NCBI GenBank assembly: GCA_934133115.1
Contig: CAKPAV010000002.1
Coordinates: forward strand, 1-22,673
Source of the DNA: an uncultured Bacilli bacterium
GTDB taxonomy: Bacteria; Bacillota_I; Bacilli_A; RFN20; CAG-826
Direction of reading: 5' to 3'
DNA: 22,673 nucleotides
Positions 8,590 through 17,404 of this stretch are shown here, one piece after another. The position numbers and the translations under genes are program-made. The notes beneath the pieces are model-generated. The model had not been told where the DNA came from. It worked only from the letters and a program-made list of their open reading frames with translations, and made no database searches. The number at the start of each line of letters is the position of its first letter. The first letter of the stretch is position 1.

Positions 8590-9541
8590 ACTTATTTCCT
8601 CCCTTTCTTTCTTTAGTAATTACCATTTGTATAATTGAAATTATTGCTATGAAAATTCCTAAACAAATTGCCATTGCCGATGTCATTCCATATACCGCAA
8701 AGTTTGTTCCTTTAAGTTGATTTTGTATAACATAAATTACCGTGTAAACAGAATTTTGCGGTTGTACATATGAACCCAAAATGTAGCATTGCCCATATAA
8801 ATTCATATATCCACAAACAGTAGTAAATAAACATATAATCATTTGATTCTTAATTTGTGGGAATGTAACATCAAATTTTTGCCTAAATTTAGAGCAACCA
8901 TCAATAGCACTTGCTTCATATAATGATTTGTCAACATTTTGCAAAGCCGCTGTAAATATAACAAAGTTTGTTCCTAATCCTCCCCATACACAAAACAAAA
9001 TGATAATTATCCATACAGTTGTAGGATTTTGTAACCAGTTAACATTTATTTTTAGTAAGTTATTTATAAAACCATATTCATTATTAAACATATTTAGAAA
9101 AATAACACCAGTAGCCGTTATCGGAAAAATTCCTGGCAAATATATTATGGCGCGATAAATCTTATATCCTGGTGGTTTTCCATTAATTAATAACGCTAAT
9201 CCAAGCGGAATTAAAATACAAAGAGGTACAATTATTGCTGCGGCAATAATTGTATTTTTCATTCCGTTCCAGAAATCTTTATAATAAGATGTATTAGAAT
9301 CAAAAAGTATTTTATAATAATTTAAAAATCCACGCCAAGCAATGTCACTTGGATTAGCAATATTATACCGATATAACGACATAATGCACCCCTTAATAAA
9401 GGGGTACATAAAAAAGACAACGAATGAAATTAAGTATGGAGCCATAAACAAAATAGCAAGTCCATATTTTTTTAAAAAACTTGTCGTTTTGGATACTCGT
9501 TTTGTATATTCTTCAATGGTTGTTTTCTTTGATGAAAACAT
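8543..9541 (-). CDS. CUT1 sugar ABC transporter permease (MalF/UgpA type)
   Basis: 332-residue membrane protein with six predicted helices beginning at about residue 27, and an EAA loop at about 207-230 (LYEASAIDGCSKFRQKFDVTFP). The short N-terminus resembles UgpA/LacF-type permeases rather than the long E. coli MalF. The start was set at ATG 9541, 2 bp after the stop of the binding-protein gene and preceded by GAGAGGA. A TTG at 9580 in the same frame would add 13 residues that overlap the previous gene and lacks support. The 3' end overlaps the next permease gene by 47 bp, so the codons for ERKGGNK also form that gene's ribosome site. Confidence 0.93.
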   Translation of the reverse strand: MFSSKKTTIEEYTKRVSKTTSFLKKYGLAILFMAPYLISFVVFFMYPFIKGCIMSLYRYNIANPSDIAWRGFLNYYKILFDSNTSYYKDFWNGMKNTIIAAAIIVPLCILIPLGLALLINGKPPGYKIYRAIIYLPGIFPITATGVIFLNMFNNEYGFINNLLKINVNWLQNPTTVWIIIILFCVWGGLGTNFVIFTAALQNVDKSLYEASAIDGCSKFRQKFDVTFPQIKNQMIICLFTTVCGYMNLYGQCYILGSYVQPQNSVYTVIYVIQNQLKGTNFAVYGMTSAMAICLGIFIAIISIIQMVITKERKGGNKYAKQFKAFKESGKIS

Positions 9542-9543
9542 AA

Positions 9544-11073
9544 TTACAAGTCCTCTCGATCTGAAATTCGAAGCATGCAATCTTGATAATTATTTTCTAA
9601 AATACTTGTGATAGTTTTACTTCTATAAGTTGAAGCCATTACTTGCTTAATAGCCACTTGGTAAGATTCATATATTTCATCATAATAAATAGTGGATGGT
9701 AAAATTTTATATTGCGTTGTACTTCCATAATATTGAACATATTTTTTATAATATTGATTATTTAAGTATAAGTCATCAGAAGATTGCACAATCAAAGAAG
9801 CAGGAAGGTGTCCAGCTTGTGTCCATACATCTCCACAATTTTCTGCTAGATAATTAATAAATATAGCTGCTGCAATTCTTTCAGTTCTACTCTTACAAGT
9901 TTTTACAATTGTTGCAGTATGGGAATCACCAAAAATAGAATTTGCATAAGATTTGCTATTATCTAAAGCAAAAAGATTACCAAAATTCATGATGCCCATG
10001 TTTTTAAGACTACCGCCGTCAGCGGCATACATGCTATCCATTAACGCTGTATCTTTATATCCGCTCCAAGCACCATCTAAATAGAAAGCAGACATTCCTG
10101 AATAGAATTCTGAAATACCAGCATCATAATTTAAATCTGGTTTACTTAATGCATGACGATTTACACTTGTGTCTGTTGGCCAAAACCAATCTCTTAATAT
10201 TTGTAAACCTTTTGCTACTTCTTCCGTATTATAGGCAGGTTTACCTTCTTCATTAACTAACTCACCGCCATTTTGCAATGCTACTGTTTGGGATAAATAA
10301 GCATTCACCCACATATCACCAGAAGAAATAGGGAAAGGATAATATTGTCCTTCTAAATCTGGAACATATTTTCTCCACTTATAAACATCATCAGTAGAAA
10401 CATTAGAAGAATTGTTACCTCGTACCCATAATTCTCCTTTATCAGCTTTTTCCACTAATGTATCACAAACATTCATAAGCTCAACATAATTTGTAGGAAT
10501 AGCAATTTCATTTTTTTCTAAAATATCTTTTCTAACGAAAATCATTGTTGAATCAACAGAAATTGGAAGTCCATATAATTTATCATTTACAAAACATGCA
10601 GAAATTAAATTTGGTTCAAAATAAGAAGCATCAAAACCAATATTAGCTTTTTCTAAATATGTATCAATTGGTACTAAGATATCATTGTTTTCTAGTGCCG
10701 CAATCTTTTCACCATATCCATAAAAAATATCTGGTGCATTTTCTGGATCTTGTGTTACTGCTTGCGCTAAAGCTCCATAAATAGAATATCGCGATTCATG
10801 ATAAGGGTTAACCTTAATTTGTCCTTTATATATTTCATTAAACTTATTAATTATTTGATCTTGATATACGCTATCTGGATTAGTACAAACACTCCACATA
10901 TTTAATTCGATATTATCAAAAACTACATTGCCATTTTCATCATAAACAACATCATCAATTGAATCATCTTTCCACTCTTTAATTGTTGAGTTATTGCTAG
11001 TATTTCCATTACAGGAACTTAATAATAAGGAAGCTATCGAAAATAACATCCATTTCATAAAACCTTTTTTCAT
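9544..11073 (-). CDS. CUT1 oligosaccharide-binding lipoprotein (family 1 solute-binding protein)
   Basis: 509-residue extracellular solute-binding lipoprotein that should deliver sugars to the MalF/MalG pair. The signal is MKKGFMKWM plus a hydrophobic core ending at lipobox LLSSC (Cys21), followed by an acidic/Asn-rich linker. The body has the two-lobed pattern of family 1 proteins: NKFNEIYKGQIKVNPYHES, APDIFYGYGEKIAALENND, LYGLPISVDSTMIFVRKDIL, SAFYLDGAWSGYKD. At 509 residues it is longer than the common 410-450, with extra material mostly in the middle. ATG 11073 is preceded by AAAGGAGGAATAATATA; longer in-frame starts up to 11184 would run through the upstream gene and are rejected. The ligand is inferred from the neighbouring enzymes, not from binding-site residues. 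Confidence 0.92.
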   Translation of the reverse strand: MKKGFMKWMLFSIASLLLSSCNGNTSNNSTIKEWKDDSIDDVVYDENGNVVFDNIELNMWSVCTNPDSVYQDQIINKFNEIYKGQIKVNPYHESRYSIYGALAQAVTQDPENAPDIFYGYGEKIAALENNDILVPIDTYLEKANIGFDASYFEPNLISACFVNDKLYGLPISVDSTMIFVRKDILEKNEIAIPTNYVELMNVCDTLVEKADKGELWVRGNNSSNVSTDDVYKWRKYVPDLEGQYYPFPISSGDMWVNAYLSQTVALQNGGELVNEEGKPAYNTEEVAKGLQILRDWFWPTDTSVNRHALSKPDLNYDAGISEFYSGMSAFYLDGAWSGYKDTALMDSMYAADGGSLKNMGIMNFGNLFALDNSKSYANSIFGDSHTATIVKTCKSRTERIAAAIFINYLAENCGDVWTQAGHLPASLIVQSSDDLYLNNQYYKKYVQYYGSTTQYKILPSTIYYDEIYESYQVAIKQVMASTYRSKTITSILENNYQDCMLRISDREDL

Positions 11074-11077
11074 TATA

Positions 11078-12259
11078 TTATTCCTCCTTTTGATATATAT
11101 ACGGACCTGGAATTTCTCCAAAATTAGGATAAGTATCCTTACAAATAGGGAATCCTTTTTCATTCCAGTAAATTCTATCGACATATAAAGTTCTAGTATT
11201 TTGTTCTACTGAATTTGAAGCATTAGGATTATAAGCATGATAAACAATCCAATCTAAGCCTTTATCATCTTGTACAATTGCGCAATGACCAGGTCCCATG
11301 CCTTTTTTTAGATGAGCTTTAATAACTGTTGAACCACGATTAGGTGCATCGATTGCTCTTCCATTTTCACCTAGATAAGGACCATATATTGTTTTAGACC
11401 TTCCAACAACAACATGATAATCAGATTTCACACCAGCACAACACGCACCAGTAGATAAATATAAATAGTAATAGCCATTTTTCTTTTGAATAAAGGAAGC
11501 TTCATAATTATCGTTATAAAATAAATTAAATCCAGCAATTTGGACTTTATTTTGGCTTTGGTTTTCTAGTCCGCCTTTTAAAGTTAAACCATCTTCACTT
11601 AATTCCATAATCCAAATGCCATCACCACTCCCCCAAACACACCATACATGCTCTTCTTCGCTAAAGACATAACAATCGATAGAGTTTTTAACGCCAATCT
11701 CTTGCGAATCAAATAGTTTTCCATAATGTGTCCATGGGCCATATGGAGTAGGTGAGCTTGCTACACCTATTCCGGTATAGCCAGAATAATAACCGCCAGC
11801 ACCCAGGGTGTAATAAAATACATACTGATTATTTAATTTCACAACCGATGGTGCCCATACACCACCTTCACCATTATTCCAACCGATATATTGTTGATAA
11901 TTAGGTGTATCTAAGAACACTGAACCACAATATTCCCAACTTTGCATATTACGACTTTTAAAAATTGGTCCTGGATCAAATCCATACCCTTTTTCGCCAC
12001 GCGTACAATCAAGTTGTGTAGAATATAAATAATAGTATCCATCATCTCCTCTTAAACAAAATGGGTCTGCTACTCCAACAAACTCACTTTCGCCATTTGA
12101 TTTTAAGAAGACACCTGGATTGGAAATCATATTGTTATTATCACCTGCATCTTCATAAATATCTACTGAACTTAACGAACTAGAGGAATCGGATTTTCCA
12201 CATGCCGTAAATAATAGAAGCATACATATAAAAGTAAAAACATGAAATAATTTTTTCAT
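11078..12259 (-). CDS. Surface GH43 lipoprotein (arabinanase/arabinofuranosidase-like), copy 2
   Basis: 393-residue exported lipoprotein with signal MKKLFHVF plus hydrophobic core, lipobox FTAC (Cys20) and a Ser-rich linker, then a GH43 propeller. Likely catalytic residues are Asp65 (VADPFC), Asp195 (NSIDCYVF) and Glu253 (YEASFIQKKNGYYYLYLS), the canonical base/modulator/acid trio. Other family marks are GVWAPSVV, SPTPYGPWTHYGK, GPGHCAIV and WIVYHAY. The pattern resembles extracellular arabinan-acting GH43 enzymes, but endo or exo mode cannot be told. ATG 12259 shares its A with the TGA of the paralogous gene upstream, and AAGGAGG lies before it; a TTG at 12262 is rejected. It ends 4 bp before the binding-protein gene. 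Its neighbour is a clear paralogue from tandem duplication. Confidence 0.88.
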   Translation of the reverse strand: MKKLFHVFTFICMLLLFTACGKSDSSSSLSSVDIYEDAGDNNNMISNPGVFLKSNGESEFVGVADPFCLRGDDGYYYLYSTQLDCTRGEKGYGFDPGPIFKSRNMQSWEYCGSVFLDTPNYQQYIGWNNGEGGVWAPSVVKLNNQYVFYYTLGAGGYYSGYTGIGVASSPTPYGPWTHYGKLFDSQEIGVKNSIDCYVFSEEEHVWCVWGSGDGIWIMELSEDGLTLKGGLENQSQNKVQIAGFNLFYNDNYEASFIQKKNGYYYLYLSTGACCAGVKSDYHVVVGRSKTIYGPYLGENGRAIDAPNRGSTVIKAHLKKGMGPGHCAIVQDDKGLDWIVYHAYNPNASNSVEQNTRTLYVDRIYWNEKGFPICKDTYPNFGEIPGPYIYQKEE

Positions 12260-13470
12260 CAATATAATTCCTCCTTCTTTTTATTTTTAAGAATTATTGT
12301 TGGTCCCAACTGTTCAGTGGAAGATGCAATTTTATCTTTTACATAAGGCATCAATGTTTTTTCATTCCATAAAAGTTTATCAATAAATAAAGTTCGGGCA
12401 TTAGTATTTGAACTAGTTTGATCGTAGCCATGATAAACAATCCAATAATCTCCAATATCATCTAATACCACCGAACAATGACCTACTCCAGTAGCAAAGT
12501 CACGATTATTATCAACAACGATATCTCCATCACCAGGAGACATCATATCGTTGCCTAAGGAATCTTTAAAACCACCTAATAGCGATTTACTTTTTGCCAC
12601 CACAACATGATACCCAGCATTAACTCCACCATCCCAACCTCCAAGAGATAAGAAGAGATAATAATAACCATCTTTTTTTACAATATGTGCGGCTTCAAAA
12701 TTATCAATTGAGCCTTGAACCCAGCCCCATCCAGCAATTTTATACATGTGTTCTTTGGCATAATTAATTCCACCATATAAATCAATTCCATCAGGAGACA
12801 TTTCTGCCACATAGATTCCGTCTCCACTTCCCCAAATCATCCAAACACTACCATCTTCATCCACAAACACATCTTGATCAGATGAATTATAAACACCGAT
12901 TTCATCACTATTAAATACTTTTCCATAATGTGTCCATGGACCATATGGTGTTGGCGATGTTGCAACTCCTATTCCTGGATTATAAGAAGACCCTGCACTT
13001 AATGTATAGTAATAATTATATTGATTACCAATTTTTACAACATTAGGTGCCCATACTCCTGGTACAACCCCAGAATATTGTTGTCCCCATTTTAAAGCAT
13101 CATTATGTCCATCAAATACACTTCCAACATAACTCCAATTTACTAGATCTAAACTTCTCCATATAGGGCCATAATCAAAGCGAAATCCATAATCATCGCC
13201 TCGAAAAATTGTTTCATTAGTAGAGTATAAATAATAATATCCATCATCGGCTTTAAGGCAAAAGGGATCGGCGCAAGGGCCAAAGCCCTTTTCGCCTTTC
13301 CCTATATCAAATTTAATTGAATTTTTATAAATAGTATTTGTATATTGGATATCTGGTGGATTTTCTATACTTTTACTTATACTTTCCGAACTTATTCTAC
13401 CACATGAACTGATAGAAAAAGTCGTGAATGTGAGTAAGCTTAATAAAGATAATCTTTTGAAATTCAACAT
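12259..13470 (-). CDS. Surface GH43 lipoprotein (arabinanase/arabinofuranosidase-like), copy 1
   Basis: 403-residue lipoprotein with signal MLNFKRLSLLSLLTF and lipobox ISSC (Cys23), Ser-rich linker, and a GH43 propeller with Asp68 (CADPFC), Asp198 (NSSDQDVF) and Glu259 (NFEAAHIVKKDGYYYLFLS). It shares long blocks with the next gene, such as DPFCL..DDGYYYLYST, SPTPYGPWTHYGK, WGSGDGI and GHC..V..D, so the pair arose by duplication, but loops near the presumed active site differ (GWGWVQGSIDN against GFNLFYNDNY), hinting at different specificity. ATG 13470 is chosen because AAGGTGA precedes it; the in-frame GTG at 13479 is part of that ribosome site. It begins 10 bp after the upstream lipoprotein stop and ends TGA, overlapping the next ATG by one base. 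Confidence 0.88.
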   Translation of the reverse strand: MLNFKRLSLLSLLTFTTFSISSCGRISSESISKSIENPPDIQYTNTIYKNSIKFDIGKGEKGFGPCADPFCLKADDGYYYLYSTNETIFRGDDYGFRFDYGPIWRSLDLVNWSYVGSVFDGHNDALKWGQQYSGVVPGVWAPNVVKIGNQYNYYYTLSAGSSYNPGIGVATSPTPYGPWTHYGKVFNSDEIGVYNSSDQDVFVDEDGSVWMIWGSGDGIYVAEMSPDGIDLYGGINYAKEHMYKIAGWGWVQGSIDNFEAAHIVKKDGYYYLFLSLGGWDGGVNAGYHVVVAKSKSLLGGFKDSLGNDMMSPGDGDIVVDNNRDFATGVGHCSVVLDDIGDYWIVYHGYDQTSSNTNARTLFIDKLLWNEKTLMPYVKDKIASSTEQLGPTIILKNKKKEELY

Positions 13471-13480
13471 ACCTTTCACC

Positions 13481-15529
13481 TTATTCTATTCCGTAAAATG
13501 TAACATTATTAAATGTTCCTGAAGCATAATTTGCTCCAAAGATAGGATGATAATCACCAATGTATGATGTAGTAACATTTAATACTTCTGCATTATTAAA
13601 ATATAAAACTAATGAAGCACTATTACCATTAATTGTTCTTACAATTTTGTAGTGTCCTTCAACAGTTGCACCGCTAGCGCGTGTTGCTTCATTTTGTGTT
13701 TCCCAATAAGTATGGCCTCCACCATTCCATTTAAAGATACGATAATCAAATGCTTCCGCACCATTATTTGTCATAGCAAATGAGTCAGAAATATAAGGAC
13801 TTTCAATTCCAACTTGACGTAAAGCAACACCAATACGATTGTTATTATCATTTGCATTATCCGATCCAACATTACTTAAATCAAATTCAATAGCAAAGTT
13901 GCCTTTTAATAATGCTTTATCACCAATTGGCTTCACTGCGGCATTTTGGAAAGTATCTCCACCGCTAATCGAGAACTTAGAATCACTTTCAAAATTCACT
14001 CTTCCATTAGTGTCAGCATTAAAGAATACTTGTTTCATTGTTGGTAAATCTAGTTTAGCCGCAATTTGTGCATTATCCAAAGTAACTGACCAATCAGTAA
14101 TATTAATTTGAGTGTCTTTTGCAATAATTGTAGGATAGGTATTTACATCATGGAATTTAGTGTTAGTTTCAAACCAATATAACTTATCATTTAATAAGTA
14201 ATAAAAATTATCTCCATCTCTTAAAATTCCAAGTTTTAAATTAGTTGGATCCATAGTATTAATACCATTTGCTTGCCAAATCATTGATTGCGCTGTAATA
14301 GCACCCCATCCATTTGGAACATCCATCATTACAATTTTTTGTCCTTCTTTTGGTGAGAAGAAAAATGCTCTAGCGTTTCCATCTGAATCATCTGTTGCAG
14401 AACCAATGCCAAATCTCGCCCATCCATCATTTGAACTTCCAATCATTGAAACTGTTGCTTCGGCATAATACTTTGTACCACTTTCATTAAACATAGCAAA
14501 TGCATGTGGATTATCAGTGTCAGAAACAGCGGCAGTTTGTAGATACGCTTCTTCTTTATCGTTCATATGTGTATAGTCAACATTTTTTGTATATCCATCT
14601 TTATTAATTAGGAAATCTGGATTAATGGCGTTAATAGTTAATGTATCAAATACATCCTCTTTTGCTAAAGAAGTTATTTTAATAGTTACTGTGCCATCTT
14701 TTAATACATTAACTTTTTTACCTTCAATTGAAACAATATCATTATGATCACTAGTAATCTTCACATTTTCTTCTGCATCACTAGGTATAATTGTATAATC
14801 TAATTCAAATGAATCGCCTACATAATAAGATGTTTTTGTGTTATTTATTGTAATAGATTGTGGAGCGGCTTTTAACACTTCGATTGTTAATTCATCTTTG
14901 ACATTTGCATCTATTTTTGAAATAACACTTATTGTAGAAGATCCTTCTTTAAGAAGTTTTATTTTATTATCTTTTATTTCTAATACTTGAGGATTGCTAA
15001 TTTCAACTTTAACATCCTTTCTGCATTCTACTGGAGTCACTACATAATTAAATTCAATTTCATCACCAACACGTCCCGAAGTAAAATCTTTATTTATTTT
15101 AATTTCTGTTGGTACTTTTTTACTAACTTCAAAAGCAATCTTATCACTTATTTTATTATCTGTGGCGCTACTAACACTAATTTCTACCGAACCAACACTT
15201 AGGAAGTTAACAAGCCCAGAAGTAGATACTGTTGCTACTTTACTATCACTTGTTTTATACACTAATGATGTATCAGCATTATCTCCTGAAGTTGTTACTT
15301 TTGTATTGATTTGTACTGAATCTCCAACAAAGTATTTTGTTATATCATTAGTAATTTTAACATTTGTTACTTTAGATATTGACGTTGATATTGATGTTGA
15401 TGTTCCTACTGATGTAGAAACTGAATTAGACGTTGAACCAGTTGATGGCTTAGAATCACACGAAGTTAAAACACTAGCCGCACCTAAAATCGTCCCTAAA
15501 ATCGTCCCGAATAAAGCAATTTTTTTCAT
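13481..15529 (-). CDS. Surface lipoprotein with three Big_2-type Ig domains and lectin-like C-terminus
   Basis: 682-residue exported lipoprotein; no catalytic motif is recognised. The signal peptide ends at LTSC (Cys24); a Ser/Thr-rich linker follows (about 28-53). Three bacterial Ig-like (Big_2) repeats lie at about 54-137, 139-219 and 221-303, each with the YxVGDS/VGDEIEF start and a V.I.V(L)..G..TI.V.S end. The C-terminal half (305-682) appears to hold two concanavalin/LamG-like beta-sandwich units, judged by alternating strands, GKFAIEFD-like openings (for example GNFAIEFDLSN), Trp/Tyr-rich segments and the closing TFNNVTFYGIE. This half is strongly paralogous to the neighbouring 603-residue protein (FSPKEGQK.VMMD, SMIWQ.NGI, DPTNL). 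It is probably a stalked, non-catalytic glycan-binding surface protein. AAGGAGA precedes the ATG. The lectin role is inferred from composition and context; a divergent glycosidase is the alternative. Confidence 0.8.
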   Translation of the reverse strand: MKKIALFGTILGTILGAASVLTSCDSKPSTGSTSNSVSTSVGTSTSISTSISKVTNVKITNDITKYFVGDSVQINTKVTTSGDNADTSLVYKTSDSKVATVSTSGLVNFLSVGSVEISVSSATDNKISDKIAFEVSKKVPTEIKINKDFTSGRVGDEIEFNYVVTPVECRKDVKVEISNPQVLEIKDNKIKLLKEGSSTISVISKIDANVKDELTIEVLKAAPQSITINNTKTSYYVGDSFELDYTIIPSDAEENVKITSDHNDIVSIEGKKVNVLKDGTVTIKITSLAKEDVFDTLTINAINPDFLINKDGYTKNVDYTHMNDKEEAYLQTAAVSDTDNPHAFAMFNESGTKYYAEATVSMIGSSNDGWARFGIGSATDDSDGNARAFFFSPKEGQKIVMMDVPNGWGAITAQSMIWQANGINTMDPTNLKLGILRDGDNFYYLLNDKLYWFETNTKFHDVNTYPTIIAKDTQINITDWSVTLDNAQIAAKLDLPTMKQVFFNADTNGRVNFESDSKFSISGGDTFQNAAVKPIGDKALLKGNFAIEFDLSNVGSDNANDNNNRIGVALRQVGIESPYISDSFAMTNNGAEAFDYRIFKWNGGGHTYWETQNEATRASGATVEGHYKIVRTINGNSASLVLYFNNAEVLNVTTSYIGDYHPIFGANYASGTFNNVTFYGIE
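15483..15506. repeat. 12-bp tandem repeat in a signal-peptide region
   Basis: CCTAAAATCGTC occurs twice head to tail. On the minus strand it encodes an in-frame duplication of four residues (GTIL GTIL) in the hydrophobic core of the 682-residue lipoprotein's signal peptide. Confidence 0.8.
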
Positions 15530-15540
15530 TATTTTTCTCC

Positions 15541-17352
15541 TTATTTACTTTCTATTTCTTTAAAATCAAAATTTTTAACTGTGCCTTTTGCATGATTAGC
15601 ACCAACCATAATTAAATATTTTCCTGTATAATTCACTTTTAATGCTTTTTCATTATTTGATGCATCATAGAACTTATATTCTGTACCATTTAAATAAACC
15701 TTAAATGTTGAAGAAATACTTCCTACTGTTCTTTCTATTTTTACATGAATGTTTTTTAAATCTTTTGTTAAAGACTCAAATTTAGATGAATCATAACTAG
15801 CATTAGCTATTGTTCCATATGAGAATTGTGAATCATAGTTCCATGTTCTAAAATGGAATGATTGGTCATCTAACATGATAGAATCACATATAACTGGTTC
15901 ATCTGAATCATATCTTCTTAAAGCGACACCTAACATTGAATTAATATCATTTACAAAGTTTTCATATCCTTCAACATCAAATTCAATTGTAAAGTTACCT
16001 CCTATCATTCCTTTATCTCCATATGATTTTACACATTGGTCACGGAAACGATAGTTATCTTCATTGCTATAAATATTGTTAAATTTGAACTCAGAATTAC
16101 TTATGACTGTTACTTGTCCTGCTGAAGATCCACTATTAAAGAATTTTTTATTGAATTCATCAGAATTAATCATAGAATTTAAAGTCGTTTCATCGGTTAT
16201 ATATTTGGCATCACTAGCAATAAATGATGTATCTTTTGATAAAACCACTGGTAATGTTCCCATATTATTAAAACGATTATTTGATTCAAACCAATAAAGT
16301 GATCCATTAATAGTGTAATAATAATCATTTCCATTTCTTAAAACACCCATTGTAAGATTAGTTGGATCAAAATCTCTAATACCATTAACTTGCCAAATCA
16401 TTGAACGAGATGCTGCCGCTCCCCAAGTGTTTGGAAAATCCATCATTACTGTTTTTTGTCCTTCTTTTGGTGAAAAATAGAAGCCTCTTGTATCATTATC
16501 ATTTGATCCACTTCCTATTCCCACTCTTGTCCATCCATCACTAGTTGAAGCCAAAATATTAAAATTAACTTCAGCATAATACTTAGTAGCAGGACTTGCA
16601 TTAAACCATGCCATAGCAGCAACATTATCGCCTTCTATTAAAGTGTTTTTTGTTTCAATATAAGCTTCTTTATCTGCTTGATGACTATATTCCATATTAT
16701 CAGCGTATCCGCCTTTGTTAGTAAAGAACATGCCTTTCTTTACTTCAAATGTTTTTTTATCAAAAACAGATGAATCCGATATAGAAGTAACAGTAACATC
16801 AACTACTCCAGCTTTCAAGAAAGAAATCTTTCCATTTTCATCAACTGTTGCAACACTTGTATCAGAAGTTTGGTAAGTTAAACGTGGATCAGCATTTTCT
16901 GGTGCAATGGTAACACTTATCATAGCATCTTCGCCAACCCAACCTACGCCATTGCCTTCACCGTTAATTTTTACACTTGTTGGCTTATTAGCAGAAATAA
17001 CTGTTATTTCTACTGAAGTGAAAATAGTAGAATCAGATGCTAAAGCAATTTTAATTTCTACTTTTCCTTCACTGATACCAGTAACTTTTCCTCCGTCAAC
17101 AGTAGCAACTTTTTCATTTGCACTACTCCAAACAACATCACGTTTAGCAGTACCCGAAACGAGCACTCTTAGAGTAATAGTATTTCCCACAGATACTTCT
17201 TTTATTGTTGAAGTAACTTTAATTTGAATATTACTGGATGTACTTGTAGTTGTAGACGTACTTGTGCTTGTTTCTTGATGATTACAAGCCGCTAAAGCAG
17301 TGCATGTACATAGTAATAAAGGAAATAATAAAAATTTTTTCTTTATTTTCAT
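15541..17352 (-). CDS. Surface lipoprotein with two Big_2-type Ig domains and lectin-like C-terminus
   Basis: 603-residue exported lipoprotein, first gene of the operon. Lys-rich N-terminus, hydrophobic core, lipobox LAAC (Cys23), Ser/Thr linker to about residue 42. Two Big_2-type repeats lie at about 43-120 and 122-206. From 207 on it is paralogous to the next protein: GYADNMEYSHQADKEAY, KYYAEVNF, DGWTRVGIGS, FSPKEGQKTVMMD, SMIWQVNGI, DPTNLTMGVLR, YWFESNNRF, then a second sandwich beginning GNFTIEFDVEG and closing GTVKNFDFKEIE. It has one Ig repeat fewer than its partner, so the pair present similar heads on stalks of different length. No acid pair resembling a glycosidase site is recognised. 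It is likely a glycan-capture protein; that is inference. AGGGAGGA precedes the ATG, and an 11-bp gap separates it from the next gene. Confidence 0.8.
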   Translation of the reverse strand: MKIKKKFLLFPLLLCTCTALAACNHQETSTSTSTTTSTSSNIQIKVTSTIKEVSVGNTITLRVLVSGTAKRDVVWSSANEKVATVDGGKVTGISEGKVEIKIALASDSTIFTSVEITVISANKPTSVKINGEGNGVGWVGEDAMISVTIAPENADPRLTYQTSDTSVATVDENGKISFLKAGVVDVTVTSISDSSVFDKKTFEVKKGMFFTNKGGYADNMEYSHQADKEAYIETKNTLIEGDNVAAMAWFNASPATKYYAEVNFNILASTSDGWTRVGIGSGSNDNDTRGFYFSPKEGQKTVMMDFPNTWGAAASRSMIWQVNGIRDFDPTNLTMGVLRNGNDYYYTINGSLYWFESNNRFNNMGTLPVVLSKDTSFIASDAKYITDETTLNSMINSDEFNKKFFNSGSSAGQVTVISNSEFKFNNIYSNEDNYRFRDQCVKSYGDKGMIGGNFTIEFDVEGYENFVNDINSMLGVALRRYDSDEPVICDSIMLDDQSFHFRTWNYDSQFSYGTIANASYDSSKFESLTKDLKNIHVKIERTVGSISSTFKVYLNGTEYKFYDASNNEKALKVNYTGKYLIMVGANHAKGTVKNFDFKEIESK

Positions 17353-17377
17353 TGAATTGTTCCTCCCTGCGGCATAA

Positions 17378-17391
17378 AGAAACCGCTTTCT
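17378..17391. promoter_or_regulatory. Possible CcpA cre site
   Basis: On the minus strand AGAAAGCGGTTTCT matches the cre consensus TGWAARCGYWWWCA at 11 of 14 positions. It lies just downstream of the predicted operon transcription start, where cre sites often act as roadblocks. No CcpA gene is in the window. Confidence 0.35.
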
Positions 17392-17404
17392 TCAGTTAGA
17401 TACT

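Noticed and set aside
9542..9580. TTG start at 9580 for the MalF-type permease.
   Set aside because: No ribosome site there, whereas ATG 9541 follows GAGAGGA and lies 2 bp after the previous stop.
11074..11184. Longer N-terminus for the sugar-binding lipoprotein.
   Set aside because: It would overlap the upstream GH43 gene by over 100 bp and place the signal peptide internally; ATG 11073 has an ideal ribosome site and yields a typical lipoprotein signal.
12257..12264. Two TGA codons in a row at the end of the first GH43 lipoprotein, possible UGA-Trp recoding.
   Set aside because: Reading through would run into the next gene out of its frame, while the overlapping ATG with a strong ribosome site explains a normal stop; the GH36 gene also stops at TGA, and Trp is encoded by TGG throughout.
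13471..13479. GTG start at 13479 for the first GH43 lipoprotein.
   Set aside because: The GTG is part of the AAGGTGA ribosome site of ATG 13470.
15360..15450. Repetitive GATATTGATGTTGAT-like stretch as a possible simple repeat or CRISPR-like array.
   Set aside because: It is the degenerate coding of the Ser/Thr linker of the lipoprotein on the minus strand; there are no regular repeat-spacer units.
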